Of a stretch of 64,000 nt of DNA, positions 17,228-25,600 are shown piece by piece. A program made the position numbers and the translations under genes. Positions within the stretch are counted from its first letter, which is position 1; every line of letters starts with the position of its first letter. This stretch comes from Kocuria sp. (GTDB lineage: Bacteria; Actinomycetota; Actinomycetes; Actinomycetales; Micrococcaceae). The notes beneath the pieces were generated by a model. It saw nothing but the letters and a program-made list of their open reading frames with translations. It had not been told where the DNA came from and ran no database searches. Location of the stretch: contig NZ_JAUMTZ010000002.1 of NCBI RefSeq assembly GCF_030530945.1, positions 16,053 to 80,052 on the forward strand. The letters run 5' to 3'.

Positions 17228-20200
17228 TCGGTGACTCCCTCGTGCTGGGGGGCGCGTGCCCCGGTGGGCAGTGCCACCGTGGGTGCAGCCGCCGCGGTGG
17301 ACCCGCCGTGGTGGGCGGGGGCTGCAGGGGCCGACGCCGCGGCGAGGGCTCCCTGCTCGGTGGCCGGGGCCGCGGTGGGCAGCACCTGGGCGCTGACCAC
17401 CTGGTCCCCCGGCTCCAGGTGGCGGACGGGGTTGCCGCCCCAGTTGCCGTCCGAGGGGATGGTCTCCTGGCGCATCACCAGGGACCCCGGTGCCACGGTG
17501 GTGCGCTCCTCGATGGTGGCGCCCGGCAGCACGAAGCTGTTGGGGCCCAGGGTGGAGCCGCGCTGCATGGTCACGGGCTCCATGCGCATGATGCGGTCGT
17601 GGAACAGGTGGGTCTGCAGCACGGTCCCGCGGTTCACGGAGACGTTGTCCTCCAGGCGCACCAGGTCGAACTCGGGCAGCCACCAGCTCTCGCACCACAC
17701 GCTGCGCCCGATGTGGGCGCCCATGAGGCGGGCCCAGGTGTTGAACATGGGCGAGCCCACGCTCAGCCGGACCATGGAGGGCACGGCCAGGGACTCGGCG
17801 AAGACGTCCATGAGCTCGTTGCGCCACACGAAGGAGCTGAACAGCGGCCGCTCACCGGCACGGAACCGGCCCACGAGCGCCCACTTGACCAGCACCGGCA
17901 CCAGGCACGCCACGGTGCTCGCCGCGGTGAGCACCACACCGGACCAGGCGAACGCGGCAACCACGCCGCTCCACCCCATGCCGTGGGCCATGTAGATGTC
18001 CGTGAGCACGTACACGATGATCAGGTCCAGCCACGCCGAGACCATGGCCGGCAGGAACCGGAAGAGCTCCACGAACGCGCGCGCGGCCCGCAGGCGCCGC
18101 TGGGGCTGGAACGTGGACTCGGCGTCCGTCTCGGTCTTCGCGCGGGCGATCGGCTCCGCGGTGCGGCCCAGCCAGGACGAACCGGCCGGGGCGTGGTGCG
18201 GAGCGGAGCTGAGCACGGCCACGAGGGCGTCGGCGGGCAGGTCCCGGTCCGGGCCCACGATGCCGGAGTTGCCCACGAAGGTGCGCTCGCCGATCACGGA
18301 GGTCCCCACGTGCAGCCAGCCGAAGCCGGCGCGGTGGGAGGTGACCAGCGCGTGGTCGGCCAGGAACGAGCCGTCCTTCAGGGTGGTCAGGTGCGGGATG
18401 GTCTCCGCGGTGGAGATCTCCACGTTGCGCCCCACCTTCGCGCCCAGCAGGCGCATGAACCACGGGGTGATGCACGAGGCGTAGATGGGGTAGGTGGAGA
18501 TCAGGGTGCGCTGCATCAGCGTCTCCGTGAGCCACGTGGCCCACCCCACCGGTCCGTTCTGCGGGAAGTAGCCGGGCACGATCAGCCCGGAGACGAGCCG
18601 CACGACCGCGACCACCAGCAGCAGCCACACGACCGCCGTGACCACGGTGAACACGGGAACCCACACCGCCACGATGGGGAACACGATCTCGTACTCCTGG
18701 ATGTGGATCACCCGGGTCAGCACGAGCAGCGCACCGGGGATCAGGGCCAGGAAGGGCAGCAGCCCCACCAGCAGCGCCCCGGCGGAGAAGGCGAGGTGGG
18801 AGGTGGCGCGGCCCCAGGTCCGCACGCCGCCCACTGCCTCCGGGGACTCCTCGGGCCAGGTGAGGCCCGCGGTGCCGCGGTGGCGCAGCGGGGACCCGCC
18901 CCACAGCTCCCCGTCCGGGATGCTGCGGCTGACGTGGGAGCCGGGCAGCACCTCGGCGCCGATGCCCACGCGCATGCCGGGGTCCACCAGGGTGCGGGTG
19001 CCCACGCGGGCGTGGTCCCCGATCTCGATGGCACCCACGTGGAAGACGTCCCCGTCCAGCCAGTATCCGGAGAGGTCCGCCTCGAACTCCACGGTGGCGT
19101 GGTCCCCCACGCTCACCAGGCCGGTGACGGGCGGGGTGTTGTAGACGTGGGCGTCCTTGCCGATCCTGTTGCCGAACAACCGGTGCAGCCCGCGGGCCAT
19201 GGGGGTGCCGGTCAGCACGTCGTACTTGTTGTAGACCACCACGCGCTCGGCGGCCCACACCCGCAGGTGGTTCCAGCTGCCGCGCGGGTAGTGCCCCGGT
19301 CTCAGACCGGCGGTGAGCAGCCGCACCGTGGCGGCGCCGATGAGCACCCGCCCGGGCAGGGAGAACATCACGAGCCACCCGAGCACCAGGGGCAGCAGAG
19401 GCGGCACGGGGACCCACCCGGCGTCGGCGACGACCGCGAGGATCCACACCACGATCACCGCACCCAGGACGTAGCGGAAGCCGTTGACCACGTTCAGTGC
19501 CAGCAGGAAAAGCCCCTGCAGCCAGCCGGTGGAGGCGGGCATGGGCTCGGGGTCGCGCTTGACGTCGTGGGACTCCCCGAGGGTGGCCAGGTAGCCGGCC
19601 ATGCCCTCCAGGGTGGGGTGCGCGTAGATCTTGGCGATCTCGGTGTCCGGGTGGGTCTGGCGCAGGGCCGAGACCAGCCGGGCCAGCGCCACGGAGCTGC
19701 CGCCCATCTCGAAGAAGTCGCTGTCCGCGGCGAACGGCAGCGGGCCGAGCTGGTCCGCCCACAGCTCCGCGAGCCAGGCGAGGTCACCCTCCAGGGGCGC
19801 GGAGCCGTCGTCGTTGGTGTTCGGCAGCGGCCAGGGAAGGGCCTTGCGGTCCACCTTGCCGGAGGTCTTCATGGGCAGCTCGTCCATGAGGCACAGGGCG
19901 GGGACCATCTGCCCCGGAAGCCGCTCCACGAGCCAGCGGCGGGCGTCGGAGAGGTCCACGGAGCCCTCCGACTCGGGCACCAGGTAGCCGGCGATCACGC
20001 TGCCGCCGCCCGGGGTGGAGTGCACCGCGCAGGCGCCGAGCCGCACGCCCGGGACCTCGGTCATCTGGTTGTCGATCTCACCGAGCTCGATGCGGCGGCC
20101 GGAGACCTTGACCTGGTCGTCGGCGCGCCCGGCGAAGACGATGCCCTCGGGGTCCGCGCGCACCACGTCGCCGGAGCGGTAGGCCCGGTCCCAGCCCAGG

Positions 20201-21345
20201 GACTCCAGGGGCGCGTACTTCTCGGCGTCCTTGGCGGGGTCCAGGTAGCGCCCGAGCCCCACGCCGCCGATGATCAGCTCACCGGTCTCCCCCCAGGCCA
20301 CGGGCTGGCCCTGGGCGTCGACGACGGCGAGCTCCCACCCGGGCACGGCGAGCCCGATGCGGATGGGTGCCTCTCCCGTGAGCAGTGCGCCAGTGGCGAT
20401 CACTGTGGCCTCGGTGGGGCCGTAGGTGTTCCAGACCTCACGGCCGGGGCGCACCAGGTGCCGGGTGAGCTCCAGGGGGCACGCCTCGCCGCCGAAGATC
20501 AGCAGCCGCACGCGGTCCAGGGCCTCACTGGGCCACAGGGAGGCGAGGGTGGGCACGGTGGAGACCGCGGTGATCTGCTTGTCCACGATCCACTGGCCCA
20601 GGTCCGGGCCCGAGCGCACGATCCTGCGCGGGGCGGGCACCAGCGTGGCCCCGTGGCGCCACGCGAGCCACATCTCCTCGCACGAGGCGTCGAAGGCCAC
20701 TGACAGTCCTGCCATCACGCGGTCGCCGGGGCCCAACGGGCGGCGCTGCAGGTACATCTGAGCCTCGGCGTCCACGAGGGCGGCCGCGGAGCGGTGGGTG
20801 ATGGCCACTCCCTTGGGCTTGCCGGTGGAGCCGGAGGTGAAGATGATCCAGGCGTCGTCCCCGGTGCGCGGGGTCTCCGTCTGCTCCCCCGGGGTCACCG
20901 CGGGGTTGCGGGTCAGTTCCAAACCCTGCCCGAAGACGGCGGCCACCCCCGCCTCCTGCCACACGGTGTTGGCGCGCTCGTCGGGATCGTCCCAGTCCAC
21001 GGGGACGTAGGCGGCACCCGCGAAGAGGGTGGCCAGGATGGCGACGTAGAGGTCCACGCCGCCGGAGGGCACGCGCACACCCACGCGGTCGCCGCGGCCG
21101 ATGCCCAGGTCCCAGAGGCGCTGGACGTGCGTCTCGATCCGGTCCTCCAGCTCGCCGTAGGGGACGGACTCGGTCTCGTCCTCCAGGGCGACGGCGTCCG
21201 GGTACTGGGACACTGTGTCAAGCACGATGTCCACGAGAGTGCGCGGTGCCGGTGGCTGCTCCACCGGGTACACCGCTCGGTCAGGGGCCGTGCCCCACGG
21301 GACGGCGGCCGCCGAGGCCCCGTCGCTGAGATTGTGGCTGTCCAC
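17224..21345 (-). CDS. Pls/PosA-type single-module NRPS: adenylation, carrier and membrane-bound LbH acyltransferase-like domains
   Basis: This 1373-residue protein resembles epsilon-poly-lysine synthetase (Pls) and its relatives. The adenylation domain (about residues 35-505) has A3 IIFTSGSTGKPKGV, A5 NTYGPTEATV, A7-A8 YRSGDVV to KVSGRRIELGEID, and A10 lysine in KTSGKVDRK. Specificity positions begin D219-A220, with E223 where PheA has Trp. The carrier domain has FFEMGGSS with the phosphopantetheine serine near 551. The rest (about 605-1373) alternates membrane segments with three soluble parts showing left-handed beta-helix hexapeptide character, such as VSVGDHATVEFEADLSG and IEIGDHARVGTRTLVDPGM. 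There is no classical condensation or terminal thioesterase domain. In Pls the C-terminal region forms isopeptide bonds iteratively; the same role is inferred here. Start GTG, with GGGAG upstream. Confidence 0.88.
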   Translation of the reverse strand: MDSHNLSDGASAAAVPWGTAPDRAVYPVEQPPAPRTLVDIVLDTVSQYPDAVALEDETESVPYGELEDRIETHVQRLWDLGIGRGDRVGVRVPSGGVDLYVAILATLFAGAAYVPVDWDDPDERANTVWQEAGVAAVFGQGLELTRNPAVTPGEQTETPRTGDDAWIIFTSGSTGKPKGVAITHRSAAALVDAEAQMYLQRRPLGPGDRVMAGLSVAFDASCEEMWLAWRHGATLVPAPRRIVRSGPDLGQWIVDKQITAVSTVPTLASLWPSEALDRVRLLIFGGEACPLELTRHLVRPGREVWNTYGPTEATVIATGALLTGEAPIRIGLAVPGWELAVVDAQGQPVAWGETGELIIGGVGLGRYLDPAKDAEKYAPLESLGWDRAYRSGDVVRADPEGIVFAGRADDQVKVSGRRIELGEIDNQMTEVPGVRLGACAVHSTPGGGSVIAGYLVPESEGSVDLSDARRWLVERLPGQMVPALCLMDELPMKTSGKVDRKALPWPLPNTNDDGSAPLEGDLAWLAELWADQLGPLPFAADSDFFEMGGSSVALARLVSALRQTHPDTEIAKIYAHPTLEGMAGYLATLGESHDVKRDPEPMPASTGWLQGLFLLALNVVNGFRYVLGAVIVVWILAVVADAGWVPVPPLLPLVLGWLVMFSLPGRVLIGAATVRLLTAGLRPGHYPRGSWNHLRVWAAERVVVYNKYDVLTGTPMARGLHRLFGNRIGKDAHVYNTPPVTGLVSVGDHATVEFEADLSGYWLDGDVFHVGAIEIGDHARVGTRTLVDPGMRVGIGAEVLPGSHVSRSIPDGELWGGSPLRHRGTAGLTWPEESPEAVGGVRTWGRATSHLAFSAGALLVGLLPFLALIPGALLVLTRVIHIQEYEIVFPIVAVWVPVFTVVTAVVWLLLVVAVVRLVSGLIVPGYFPQNGPVGWATWLTETLMQRTLISTYPIYASCITPWFMRLLGAKVGRNVEISTAETIPHLTTLKDGSFLADHALVTSHRAGFGWLHVGTSVIGERTFVGNSGIVGPDRDLPADALVAVLSSAPHHAPAGSSWLGRTAEPIARAKTETDAESTFQPQRRLRAARAFVELFRFLPAMVSAWLDLIIVYVLTDIYMAHGMGWSGVVAAFAWSGVVLTAASTVACLVPVLVKWALVGRFRAGERPLFSSFVWRNELMDVFAESLAVPSMVRLSVGSPMFNTWARLMGAHIGRSVWCESWWLPEFDLVRLEDNVSVNRGTVLQTHLFHDRIMRMEPVTMQRGSTLGPNSFVLPGATIEERTTVAPGSLVMRQETIPSDGNWGGNPVRHLEPGDQVVSAQVLPTAAPATEQGALAAASAPAAPAHHGGSTAAAAPTVALPTGARAPQHEGVTE

Positions 21346-21681
21346 TGCTAGTTCGCTCCCCCTTGCTGAGGGCCCGTGAGACAGGAGGAGACGGACGCGT
21401 GCCCCGGTCGAGGTGCGTCAGCGCGGATGTGTGGATATGGCCGTGCGGGTCCCCCGACCCGACCGGCGGCGCGACATCCGTGTGGCGCGCCATGGCTCCC
21501 AGCGGTACTCCCCCTGCTGGCCCAGTCTGAATCCCCAGGGTACGTGAGGGTGCAACTCGGGTGCAATGCAGGAAACAATGCTCTCCGTCACCCCCGGGAA
21601 ATGCCGGATCACCCCCGGAGTAAAGCCGGACGGGGCGCCGGGAATGCCATTCTGGTCACCATGTCCCACAAAACGGGGACA
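21346..21681. other. Intergenic region upstream of the NRPS gene
   Basis: This 336-bp region lies upstream of the NRPS gene and downstream of the esterase-like gene, both on the minus strand. It probably holds the NRPS promoter. A short minus-strand reading frame (21418-21669) lacks codon character and a family signature, so I do not call it. No clear repeat or operator is visible. Confidence 0.4.
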
Positions 21682-22653
21682 TTACGGCGTGGGGCTCGCC
21701 GGGGGCTGCTCCGCACCCAGCAGCTCGTCCAGGATGGAGGCGTCGGGCATGTCGAAGTGCGTGTGCCCGGGAAGGAGTTCGAGCCGGGTCCGGGTGAAGC
21801 CACGGGCCTCGTAGAAGTGCTGCCCGTCCGTGGCCGCGGTCACGGCGTCGAAGTCCGAGTCCTCGCCCGCGCCGTCGTCCTGTGCGCCGGTGAACCACCA
21901 CATCCGCAGCTGCCGCTTCTGCTCGGCGGTCGGGGCGGTCCCGAGGGAGCTCGGCGCACCTCCGCCGCCCACCATCACGGCACCGCCGGTCACGAGGTCC
22001 CGGGCGTCGCTGAGCACGCCGTAGCTGAGCATTTCAGCACCCCCGGAATACCCCATCCAGGTAATCCGATCTTTTTGCACGGGCAAATTCCTGAGCAATT
22101 CTTTTTCGGTGAGCGCACGCAGCCAGCGCAGGTTGGGTGCCATGTCCCGCCACCAGGTGCAGTCGCCGTGGCAGTCGGGCGTGAGCGGGACCACCAGCAG
22201 CGCGTTGTGGGAGGCGGCCACCGCGGCCAGGCACGTGGTGCGCCCCCCGGGCTCGGTGAACTCGGCCCCGCCGTCACCGTGCAGGTCCACCACCAGCCCC
22301 ACGGGCTTCGAAGTGTCCACGCCGCCGTCCACCACGTGGTACTGGCTCGTGACACCCCGGTCGGTGAAGGACTGGTCCAGCCGTCCCAGCGCCCCCGCCT
22401 GCGTCTGGTCCTCGTCGGTGGGCTGCGTGGCCCGGGTGACCGTGTGGGGGTGCGCCCGGGAGTCCTCCGCGGACAGGCCGTAGCGGGTGCAGTCGGTGCT
22501 GGGGACCTCCGCCGCGGTGAAGGGTTTCACCACGAGCAGCACCACGGCCACCACGAGAACCACCACGAGCGCCACGGCCGCCAGCACCACCGCCGCGCGT
22601 CGGCGGGACGTGGTGCGCTGGCGCGGGGCGGCGGGGGTTGGCATGGCGGACAT
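21682..22653 (-). CDS. Membrane-anchored alpha/beta hydrolase (esterase-like)
   Basis: The 323-residue protein starts with a short basic segment and one membrane helix (about residues 20-42), so it is anchored or secreted with its catalytic domain outside. Visible hydrolase features are VDLHGDGG (oxyanion region), the nucleophile elbow WMGYSGGAEML (GxSxG, serine near 198) and a late GHTHFDMPD with the likely catalytic histidine. The fold resembles polyhydroxybutyrate depolymerase or esterase D-like proteins. Two cysteine pairs (TDCTRYG, TTCLA, PDCHGDC) could form disulfides. The substrate is unknown. It is co-directional with the NRPS gene but 336 bp away, so an operon is uncertain. Confidence 0.75.
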   Translation of the reverse strand: MSAMPTPAAPRQRTTSRRRAAVVLAAVALVVVLVVAVVLLVVKPFTAAEVPSTDCTRYGLSAEDSRAHPHTVTRATQPTDEDQTQAGALGRLDQSFTDRGVTSQYHVVDGGVDTSKPVGLVVDLHGDGGAEFTEPGGRTTCLAAVAASHNALLVVPLTPDCHGDCTWWRDMAPNLRWLRALTEKELLRNLPVQKDRITWMGYSGGAEMLSYGVLSDARDLVTGGAVMVGGGGAPSSLGTAPTAEQKRQLRMWWFTGAQDDGAGEDSDFDAVTAATDGQHFYEARGFTRTRLELLPGHTHFDMPDASILDELLGAEQPPASPTP

Positions 22654-22858
22654 CGTACCCCCGCCATCCGCCTCCCCTCAGCCGCCCTTGCGTGCGGCCC
22701 CACGACGCCGCCCTGCCGCCTCCCGCCCGCCGCGACGGCGGCCAGGCAGAGCGGGACCTGCAGACGTTCCGTCGGAGCGCTCTCGGGCCTCGACTCCCGG
22801 GCCGTGGCGTGCGGAACGGTCCCCACCGTGCGGCGTCACCCCTGGCTAGGCTGGACGC

Positions 22859-24160
22859 ATGACTGATCCTGCACTCCCCGGAGCGCGCCTCGCGCCGGGC
22901 GCGGGCCCGTCCGGGCTCCGCCTGGGGCTCGCCTTCCACGGCGACCCCTTCGACCCCGCGTCCTGGTCCGGCACGCCCCGCGGCATTGGGGAGGCGCTGC
23001 GCGCCCAGGGGCACGAGGTTGTGGGGCTCAGCGCACGCGCCGGTGACCGCGTGGACGCCGGCCTGCAACGGGTGCTCGCCGCGCCGCGGATGCTCCCCCG
23101 GCTGCCCGCGATCCACCGGGGCCAGGCCGTGTCCGAGGCCGTGGACCACGCGAAGTCCGCGGCACGGATCGGGGCCGAGTACCGGGCGCTCGGCTCGCTG
23201 CGGATGCGCCGCGAGCTCGCCGGCGCCGGACACCTGGACGCCGTGGTGCGCATGGGCACGTCCTTCGAGGTGCGCCACCCCCGCGTCATCACGTTCGAGG
23301 ACCTCACGGTCCGGCAGGCCGTCGACGCCGGCGAGCTGGAGTGGGCCCGCACGGGTGCCGCCACCCACCGCATGCGCCTGCGCGCCCAGCAGCGGGCCTT
23401 CCGCGAGGCCGTGGCGTGCTGCACAGCCACCCCGTGGGCCGCGGCCTCCGTGGTCGGGGACTTCGGGATCGCCCCGCAGAAGGTCTTCCCCGTGGGGCTC
23501 GGCGCCAACCACCTCCCCGGCGCCTCCCCCGTGGATGCACCCCCGGACGACGACGCCGCACGGCCGGCTCCCCTGCCCCCGCCCGCCCCCGGGGACGGCA
23601 GGGACTGGAGCGTCCCGCGCTTCCTGTTCGTGGGCAAGGCGTGGGAGGACAAGAACGGTCCCGTCCTTCTGGCGGCGTTCCGCGAGCTGCGCGAACGGGT
23701 CCCTGAGGCCACGCTGGACCTCGTGGGCAACCACCCCCGTGTGGCAGAGCCGGGCGTCACCGGACACGGCTTCCTGCGCACCTCGGACCCACGGCAGCGC
23801 GCCCTGCTCGCGAGTCTCTACGGGCGCGCCACGTGCCTCGTGGTGCCCACCACGTTCGAGCCGGCGGGCATCGTCCACGTGGAGGCCGCCGCCGCGGGGG
23901 TTCCGAGCATCGGCTCCGCACGCGGCGGGGCCGGGGACATGATCGGCCCCGCGGGGCTCACGGTGACCCCGGGGGACGCCCCGGAGCTCGTGGCCGCGAT
24001 GGAGCGCATGTCGGACCCGGGAACCGCACGGCGCATGGGCGAGGCGGGGCGCGAGCGCGCCCGGCTGTTCACCTGGGACCTCGTGGCGCACCGCATGCTG
24101 CAGGCCGCCGGTCTGGAACCGCACGACGACGCCGCCTGGCAGGATCTCTTCCCCGGCTGA
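22859..24160 (+). CDS. Glycosyltransferase, GT4 family
   Basis: This 433-residue protein has the two-Rossmann GT-B layout of GT4 retaining glycosyltransferases. The donor-binding half shows FLFVGKAWEDKNG and LLAAFRELRE, and the EX7E-like block appears as FEPAGIVHVEAAAAGVP near residue 340. The N-terminal half begins with LRLGLAFHGDPFDPASWSGTPRGI. No membrane segment is visible. It is convergent with the WbqC-like gene, leaving 19 bp. The sugar donor and acceptor cannot be told from the sequence; neighbours suggest surface glycan or secondary metabolite glycosylation. Confidence 0.85.
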   Translation: MTDPALPGARLAPGAGPSGLRLGLAFHGDPFDPASWSGTPRGIGEALRAQGHEVVGLSARAGDRVDAGLQRVLAAPRMLPRLPAIHRGQAVSEAVDHAKSAARIGAEYRALGSLRMRRELAGAGHLDAVVRMGTSFEVRHPRVITFEDLTVRQAVDAGELEWARTGAATHRMRLRAQQRAFREAVACCTATPWAAASVVGDFGIAPQKVFPVGLGANHLPGASPVDAPPDDDAARPAPLPPPAPGDGRDWSVPRFLFVGKAWEDKNGPVLLAAFRELRERVPEATLDLVGNHPRVAEPGVTGHGFLRTSDPRQRALLASLYGRATCLVVPTTFEPAGIVHVEAAAAGVPSIGSARGGAGDMIGPAGLTVTPGDAPELVAAMERMSDPGTARRMGEAGRERARLFTWDLVAHRMLQAAGLEPHDDAAWQDLFPG

Positions 24161-24179
24161 GCTCCGCGCGCACTACCTC

Positions 24180-24818
24180 TCAGCGGTGGTTCATGATCGC
24201 CGCCATGGGGTCCTCCAGGTCCATGAGCAGGCTCACCACGGAGTCCCCGGTCACGTGCACGTGGTCGGACCAGGTGAGCTTCAGCCCGTGCGCGGCGAAG
24301 TACTCCTCGGGGTTCTCCACCATGTAGGCCCGGCCCCCGGAACCGGCGTAGTACTCGTCGCCGCCCACGGCCTTCACCTGCTCGATCAACCGGTCCGTGG
24401 CGTGGTGAGCGGGGGGATCCGTGAACAGCAGCGGCGTCGTGATGCCCAGGGCGTCCCGGACGATCTCCACGAGCTGCAGGTTGACCTCGTCCAGGGCGGT
24501 GCCCGAGCAGGCGCGGATCCGCTCCACGAGCTCCGGGCCGCGGCGGCGCCACTGCGGGGCCCCGCGGTAGCGTCCGGTGATGACGTTGCTCAGGTTCTCC
24601 TGCCACCCCTGGCGCACCCGCACGTCCGTGATGGGCACCAGGGACGGCTTGCCCTCCAGCCGGTGGGAGGCCCAGGAGCCGCGCATCATCACCCGGCGCT
24701 GGTAGCCGTGCTTCTGGAACTGGTCGTGCCGGGACACGATGAACGCGTCCGAGACCGCCATCTTGTACCAGAACCCGGAGTACGGCAGCAGGTCCGGCTG
24801 GTGGATCGTGACCCTCAC
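24180..24818 (-). CDS. WbqC-like family protein
   Basis: The 212-residue product carries the WbqC family start VTIHQPDLLPYSGFWYKMA, the internal QWRRRGPELV helix and the C-terminal GGRAYMVENPEEYFAAHGL, all typical. WbqC proteins accompany O-antigen and other glycan clusters; their biochemical role is not firmly known. I chose the GTG at 24818, which overlaps the PIG-L stop (GTGA), indicating translational coupling to the deacetylase. The pairing suggests modification of an amino sugar-containing molecule. Confidence 0.82.
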   Translation of the reverse strand: MRVTIHQPDLLPYSGFWYKMAVSDAFIVSRHDQFQKHGYQRRVMMRGSWASHRLEGKPSLVPITDVRVRQGWQENLSNVITGRYRGAPQWRRRGPELVERIRACSGTALDEVNLQLVEIVRDALGITTPLLFTDPPAHHATDRLIEQVKAVGGDEYYAGSGGRAYMVENPEEYFAAHGLKLTWSDHVHVTGDSVVSLLMDLEDPMAAIMNHR

Positions 24819-25420
24819 GGGCGCACGTGCCGCACGAGGGCGTACTGCTCGGCGTAGGCCACGCCGCGCACCCGTCCCAGACCCGCGGCCAGGTCCTTGA
24901 TCGCGGTGATGGGGTGGTTCTCCCCCGGGGTCTCGGACTCGTAGCACAGGCAGGCGCGGGCCTTGCGGTCGGCCTGCTCGGCGGTCAGCGGCTCGAACGT
25001 GTTCCAGCGCAGGTCCGTGGGGTAGAGGGCCACGTCGTACACGAACACGGACGGCGCCGCCCAGTGCCCCGGGGACATGGACAGCCGCGCGCTGCGCATC
25101 CCGGCCTCGTACGCCGCGATGTGGTCCTGGTGCAGGGAGGGGAACGGCAGGTACAGCTCCTCCGGCTCCAGCTCGTCGCACAGCCCGTCCAGCAGGCGCA
25201 CGAGCCCGGGCATGTCCGCCCCCACTGTGCCGTCCGGCAGCCGCAGCTCGCGGACCGCGGTCACGCCCAGCACCTCCATGGCGCGGGCGAACTCACGACG
25301 CCGCGTGGCGTCCCCGTCCGCGAGCACCGCCACGGTGCACTCCTCGGGGAACTTGGCCAGCAGTCCTCCGCACCCCATGCTCTCGTCGTCCATGTGGGGG
25401 GCAATGACCAGTCGTCTCAT
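24815..25420 (-). CDS. PIG-L family N-acetyl-sugar deacetylase
   Basis: PIG-L family enzymes are zinc-dependent deacetylases of N-acetylglucosamine-containing molecules; MshB of mycothiol synthesis is one member. The 201-residue protein starts MRRLVIAPHMDDESMGCGG, with the zinc motif PHMDDE (usually PHPDDE), and has the third-ligand motif HQDH near residue 98. It overlaps the downstream WbqC-like gene by GTGA. The shorter length and the partner gene make a glycan-modifying role more likely than MshB, but this is inference. Confidence 0.86.
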   Translation of the reverse strand: MRRLVIAPHMDDESMGCGGLLAKFPEECTVAVLADGDATRRREFARAMEVLGVTAVRELRLPDGTVGADMPGLVRLLDGLCDELEPEELYLPFPSLHQDHIAAYEAGMRSARLSMSPGHWAAPSVFVYDVALYPTDLRWNTFEPLTAEQADRKARACLCYESETPGENHPITAIKDLAAGLGRVRGVAYAEQYALVRHVRP

Positions 25421-25448
25421 CGGCTGCTTCCGGGGGTCGGGGGTGGGG

Positions 25449-25469
25449 GCGGAGATCCTGGATCTCCGC
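25449..25469. repeat. Short inverted repeat upstream of the PIG-L gene
   Basis: GCGGAGATC and GATCTCCGC form 9-bp perfect arms around a 3-nt centre, 29 bp upstream of the PIG-L start. It could be an operator, or an RNA hairpin in the 5' leader. Confidence 0.5.
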
Positions 25470-25540
25470 AGTCCATGCTAACGAGCGGTTCTCGGGTCCT
25501 GCACACGCCTCACCCCGTGGCTCGTCCGGGCAGGCATGAC

Positions 25541-25600
25541 GTCTGAGGTGTGGAAATGCCACGATGCGTGCCGCCCGGCGGTCATTTCCACGCCTCAGAC
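25541..25600. terminator. Long inverted repeat at the end of the DUF2254 gene
   Basis: Arms at 25541-25558 (GTCTGAGGTGTGGAAATG) and 25583-25600 are complementary at 17 of 18 positions, the exception being a tolerable G-U pair in RNA. The 24-nt loop can itself fold (GCCGCCCGGCGG). The right arm overlaps the DUF2254 stop codon. It probably terminates that gene, but its arms are AT-richer than the surroundings and there is no T-tract. Confidence 0.55.

Noticed and set aside
17242..20703. An 1153-codon plus-strand frame opposite the NRPS gene
   Set aside because: No recognisable domains; the minus-strand NRPS carries every core adenylation motif.
21418..21669. An 83-codon frame upstream of the NRPS gene
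   Set aside because: Lacks a family match and coding character, and overlaps the likely promoter.
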